A program made the translations under genes and the position numbers. From assembly GCA_021787255.1 (NCBI GenBank), contig JAJYMD010000019.1, forward strand, positions 1-15,739: a DNA stretch of 15,739 bases, read 5' to 3'. Positions within the stretch are counted from its first letter, which is position 1. Each line of letters opens with the position of its first letter. The notes beneath the pieces were generated by a model. That model did no database searches. It had not been told where the DNA came from and saw only the letters and a program-made list of their open reading frames with translations. The DNA is from Actinomycetes bacterium. GTDB taxonomy: Bacteria; Actinomycetota; Acidimicrobiia; Acidimicrobiales; RAAP-2. Shown here piece by piece: positions 13,945 to 15,739 of this stretch.

Positions 13945-14703
13945 ATGAACCTGAGCTTCCAGGAAGTGACCAAGGTGTACGACCGAAGAGGACAGAGAGT
14001 CGTCGCGGTCGATCGCGTGTCGTTCACCTGCGAGAGCGGTCACTTCACGACCGTCGTCGGCGCCAGCGGGTGCGGGAAGTCCACGCTGCTCAACATCGCC
14101 GCAGGGTTCCTCATGCCCGACGGGGGAGCGGTGACGCTGGGGGGTCGCCCTGTGCGAGCTCCGGGGCCGGAGCGTGGGATGGTGTTCCAGCACTACGCAT
14201 TGTTCCCGTGGCTGACGGTTCGGGAGAACGTCGCGTTCGGGTTGCGCTACAAGGCGCTTGGGGCCGCGGAGCGACGCGACACCATCGAGCGCTGCCTGGA
14301 GCTCGTCGGGCTGGAGCGCTTCGGGAGTGCGCTTCCCAAGGAGCTCTCCGGTGGGATGAAGCAGCGTTGCGCGCTGGCTCGGGCGCTGGCAGTTCAGCCG
14401 CAAGTGCTGCTGATGGACGAACCGTTCGGGGCTCTCGACGCCCTGACGAGGGAGCGTCTGCAACAGGAGCTTCTTCGCATCGTCGATCAAGAAGGGCTCA
14501 CCGTGTGCTTCGTGACTCACGACGTCGACGAGGCCGTGTACCTCGCGACGGACGTGGTCGTCATGGATGAGGCGACGAAGAGCATCCGGACGAGCATGGA
14601 GGTGGAGCTGCCGTGGCCGAGAGAACCCGCGGTTCGCCTGGAGAAGGATTTCGTAGAGCTGAAGGCGTCGCTGTGGTCGGAGCTGCACAGGAAGCCGGCA
14701 TAG
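13945..14703 (+). CDS. ssuB-like: ABC transporter ATPase, nitrate/sulfonate/taurine type
   Basis: A 252-residue ATP-binding subunit of the SsuB/TauB class. All catalytic motifs are intact: Walker A GASGCGKST at 39-47, Q-loop Gln82 in VFQHYALFPWLTVRENVAFG, signature LSGGMKQR at 134-141, Walker B VLLMDEPFGALD at 154-165, and H-loop His192 in THDVDEA. The FQ...LFPW pattern is typical of this importer family. ATG 13945 is preceded by GGGGGA about 4 bp upstream. An in-frame GTG at 13885 would add 20 residues with no family match and is less likely. It energises the permease encoded upstream. The stop lies about 70 bp before the binding protein gene. Confidence 0.93.
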   Translation: MNLSFQEVTKVYDRRGQRVVAVDRVSFTCESGHFTTVVGASGCGKSTLLNIAAGFLMPDGGAVTLGGRPVRAPGPERGMVFQHYALFPWLTVRENVAFGLRYKALGAAERRDTIERCLELVGLERFGSALPKELSGGMKQRCALARALAVQPQVLLMDEPFGALDALTRERLQQELLRIVDQEGLTVCFVTHDVDEAVYLATDVVVMDEATKSIRTSMEVELPWPREPAVRLEKDFVELKASLWSELHRKPA

Positions 14704-14761
14704 TTTCGATGGCGCAATGGGCGAATCGCAGTGGGCCAATTGGGAGATGACAGGAATGAAA

Positions 14762-14767
14762 GGAAGG
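14762..14767 (+). promoter_or_regulatory. Ribosome binding site deciding the binding-protein start
   Basis: GGAAGG lies 6 bp upstream of ATG 14774. This favours that ATG over the in-frame ATG 14756, whose own upstream GGGAG sits about 10 bp away. Confidence 0.6.
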
Positions 14768-14773
14768 TACGTC

Positions 14774-15739
14774 ATGATGCAGGGTGCGGGCCGACGGATC
14801 GGCACTGGTGAGGGAGCAGGGATAGCAGGCGCGGGGAAGGCTGCGTGGCTGGGGAGCCGAACGCTCGCGCTCCTCGTGTCGGTGGCACTCGTGCTGGGCT
14901 CCCTTCTCTTCGGTGGCGTCGGGGATGCGGCTGCGAGCCAGCGCTCGGGGTCGTCCCAGCCGGTGTTGCGCATCGGGTACTTCCCCTCGCTCGCGGGAGG
15001 GGCCGTTCCAGCCATCGGGTCTCACTTCGGCTGGTTCAAGAAGCTGGGCTTGCAGGTGACGTTCGTGCCGTTCACTGCTGCACCGGCAGCGTCCGCGGCA
15101 CTCGTGGGCGGGAGCATCGACATGACGTCCATTGGGATGAACGCGGCGATCAACGGTCTTGCGGGCTACGCGAGGATCGTGGGCTTGGACGATTATGACA
15201 ATGACGATTTTCTTCTCTCCACGCCGGGTTCTGGCATTCAGAGCCTGTCCCAGCTTCGAGGCAAGAGCATTGGCTACACGGAGGGCACGAATGGGCAGAT
15301 CGTGCTGCAACTCGCACTCGACAAGGCTCATCTCACCTTGAAGGACGTGAACGCCATCAATCTGGAGCCGACAGCCATCGTCTCGTCCTTCGATGCGGGG
15401 AAGATCGATGCGGCTTCGATCTATCTCCCCTTCGAGGCTGCCATCACGTCCGCGGTGTCCGGTACTCACGTGCTTGCCCGGGCCTCGACATTCCTGGGCC
15501 CCTCGGCGATCCCGCTCGTGTGGGTTGCGTCGAACCGGGCGCTGAGCAGCGAACAGCCGGAGATCGAGAAGTTCCTGCAAGTGCTCGCCATGGTGAGGAA
15601 TTACCGAGCAACGCACTTGCGTGAGTCCGCTTCCATCGTGGCCCAGTTCACGCGCGCGCCATCGATCAAGCCATTTCTCGAGCAGATGTCCGCCGAGGGT
15701 TGGCCGAATTCGAAAGAGACGCTCGCGTTCTACAAGGCA
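14774..15739 (+). CDS. ssuA-like: ABC transporter substrate-binding protein, nitrate/sulfonate/taurine type (cut by right edge)
   Basis: The frame is open for 322 codons from ATG 14774 to the last base, so the C-terminus is missing. Family members are usually about 320-350 residues, so little is lost. A signal peptide is visible: arginines and lysine before residue 30, a hydrophobic core at about 31-50, and Ala-Ala-Ala with probable cleavage after residue 54. There is no lipobox cysteine. The mature part begins PVLRIGYFPSLAGGAVPAIG (63-82) and continues with GWFKKLGLQVTFVPF, ALVGGSIDMTSIGMNAAING and LRGKSIGYTEGT. This is the SsuA/TauA/NMT1-like pattern that binds sulfonates, nitrate or thiamine precursors. 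It works with the permease and ATPase genes immediately upstream. ATG 14756 is an alternative start adding six residues. The ligand is unknown. Confidence 0.9.
   Translation, partial: MMQGAGRRIGTGEGAGIAGAGKAAWLGSRTLALLVSVALVLGSLLFGGVGDAAASQRSGSSQPVLRIGYFPSLAGGAVPAIGSHFGWFKKLGLQVTFVPFTAAPAASAALVGGSIDMTSIGMNAAINGLAGYARIVGLDDYDNDDFLLSTPGSGIQSLSQLRGKSIGYTEGTNGQIVLQLALDKAHLTLKDVNAINLEPTAIVSSFDAGKIDAASIYLPFEAAITSAVSGTHVLARASTFLGPSAIPLVWVASNRALSSEQPEIEKFLQVLAMVRNYRATHLRESASIVAQFTRAPSIKPFLEQMSAEGWPNSKETLAFYKA

Overview
The window looks like a catabolic and transport cluster from a high-GC bacterium, most likely an actinomycete-type organism (Actinomycetota). This is inferred from strongly G/C-biased third codon positions, GTG starts, GTGA and ATGA gene overlaps, a probable leaderless transcript and the gene families present. 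No ribosomal or phylogenetic marker is present, so the taxonomy is an inference. No tRNA, rRNA, CRISPR array, insertion sequence or attachment site was seen. No gene-free stretch exceeds 170 bp.

Left arm (1-1799, minus strand): the N-terminal 65 codons of a cupin protein run off the left edge, with a complete aldehyde dehydrogenase upstream of it. A 167-bp gap between them holds three exact tandem copies of a 12-bp unit. A 139-bp divergent control region (1800-1938) follows. It holds 11-bp-spaced direct repeats on the dehydrogenase side. On the right side is a good sigma-70-like promoter (TTGACT, 17 bp, CATACT) that starts almost exactly on the GTG of the next gene. One palindrome lies between its hexamers and another just downstream.

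First rightward block (1939-10013): a thiamine-diphosphate (ThDP) enzyme of the acetolactate synthase superfamily, a Gfo/Idh/MocA oxidoreductase, and a ribose-type (RbsABC-like) ABC transporter. The transporter consists of one stand-alone permease, one secreted binding protein, and an ATPase fused in one reading frame to a second permease. That fusion gene carries an in-frame TAG inside its first Walker A motif. With tight spacing and two GTGA overlaps, this block looks like one transcription unit that imports a sugar, polyol or similar compound and oxidises or cleaves it.

Second rightward block (10077-15739): a flavoprotein resembling tricarballylate dehydrogenase (TcuA), a metallo-beta-lactamase-fold hydrolase with an alkylsulfatase-type C-terminal half, then a nitrate/sulfonate/taurine-type ABC transporter. 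The transporter order is permease, possible 32-codon ORF, ATPase, binding protein cut by the right edge. Sulfatase-like hydrolase next to a sulfonate-type importer suggests organosulfur or organic acid scavenging. The two halves may serve one substrate (for example a sulfated or carboxylated sugar derivative) or may simply be neighbours. The substrate cannot be read from the sequence.
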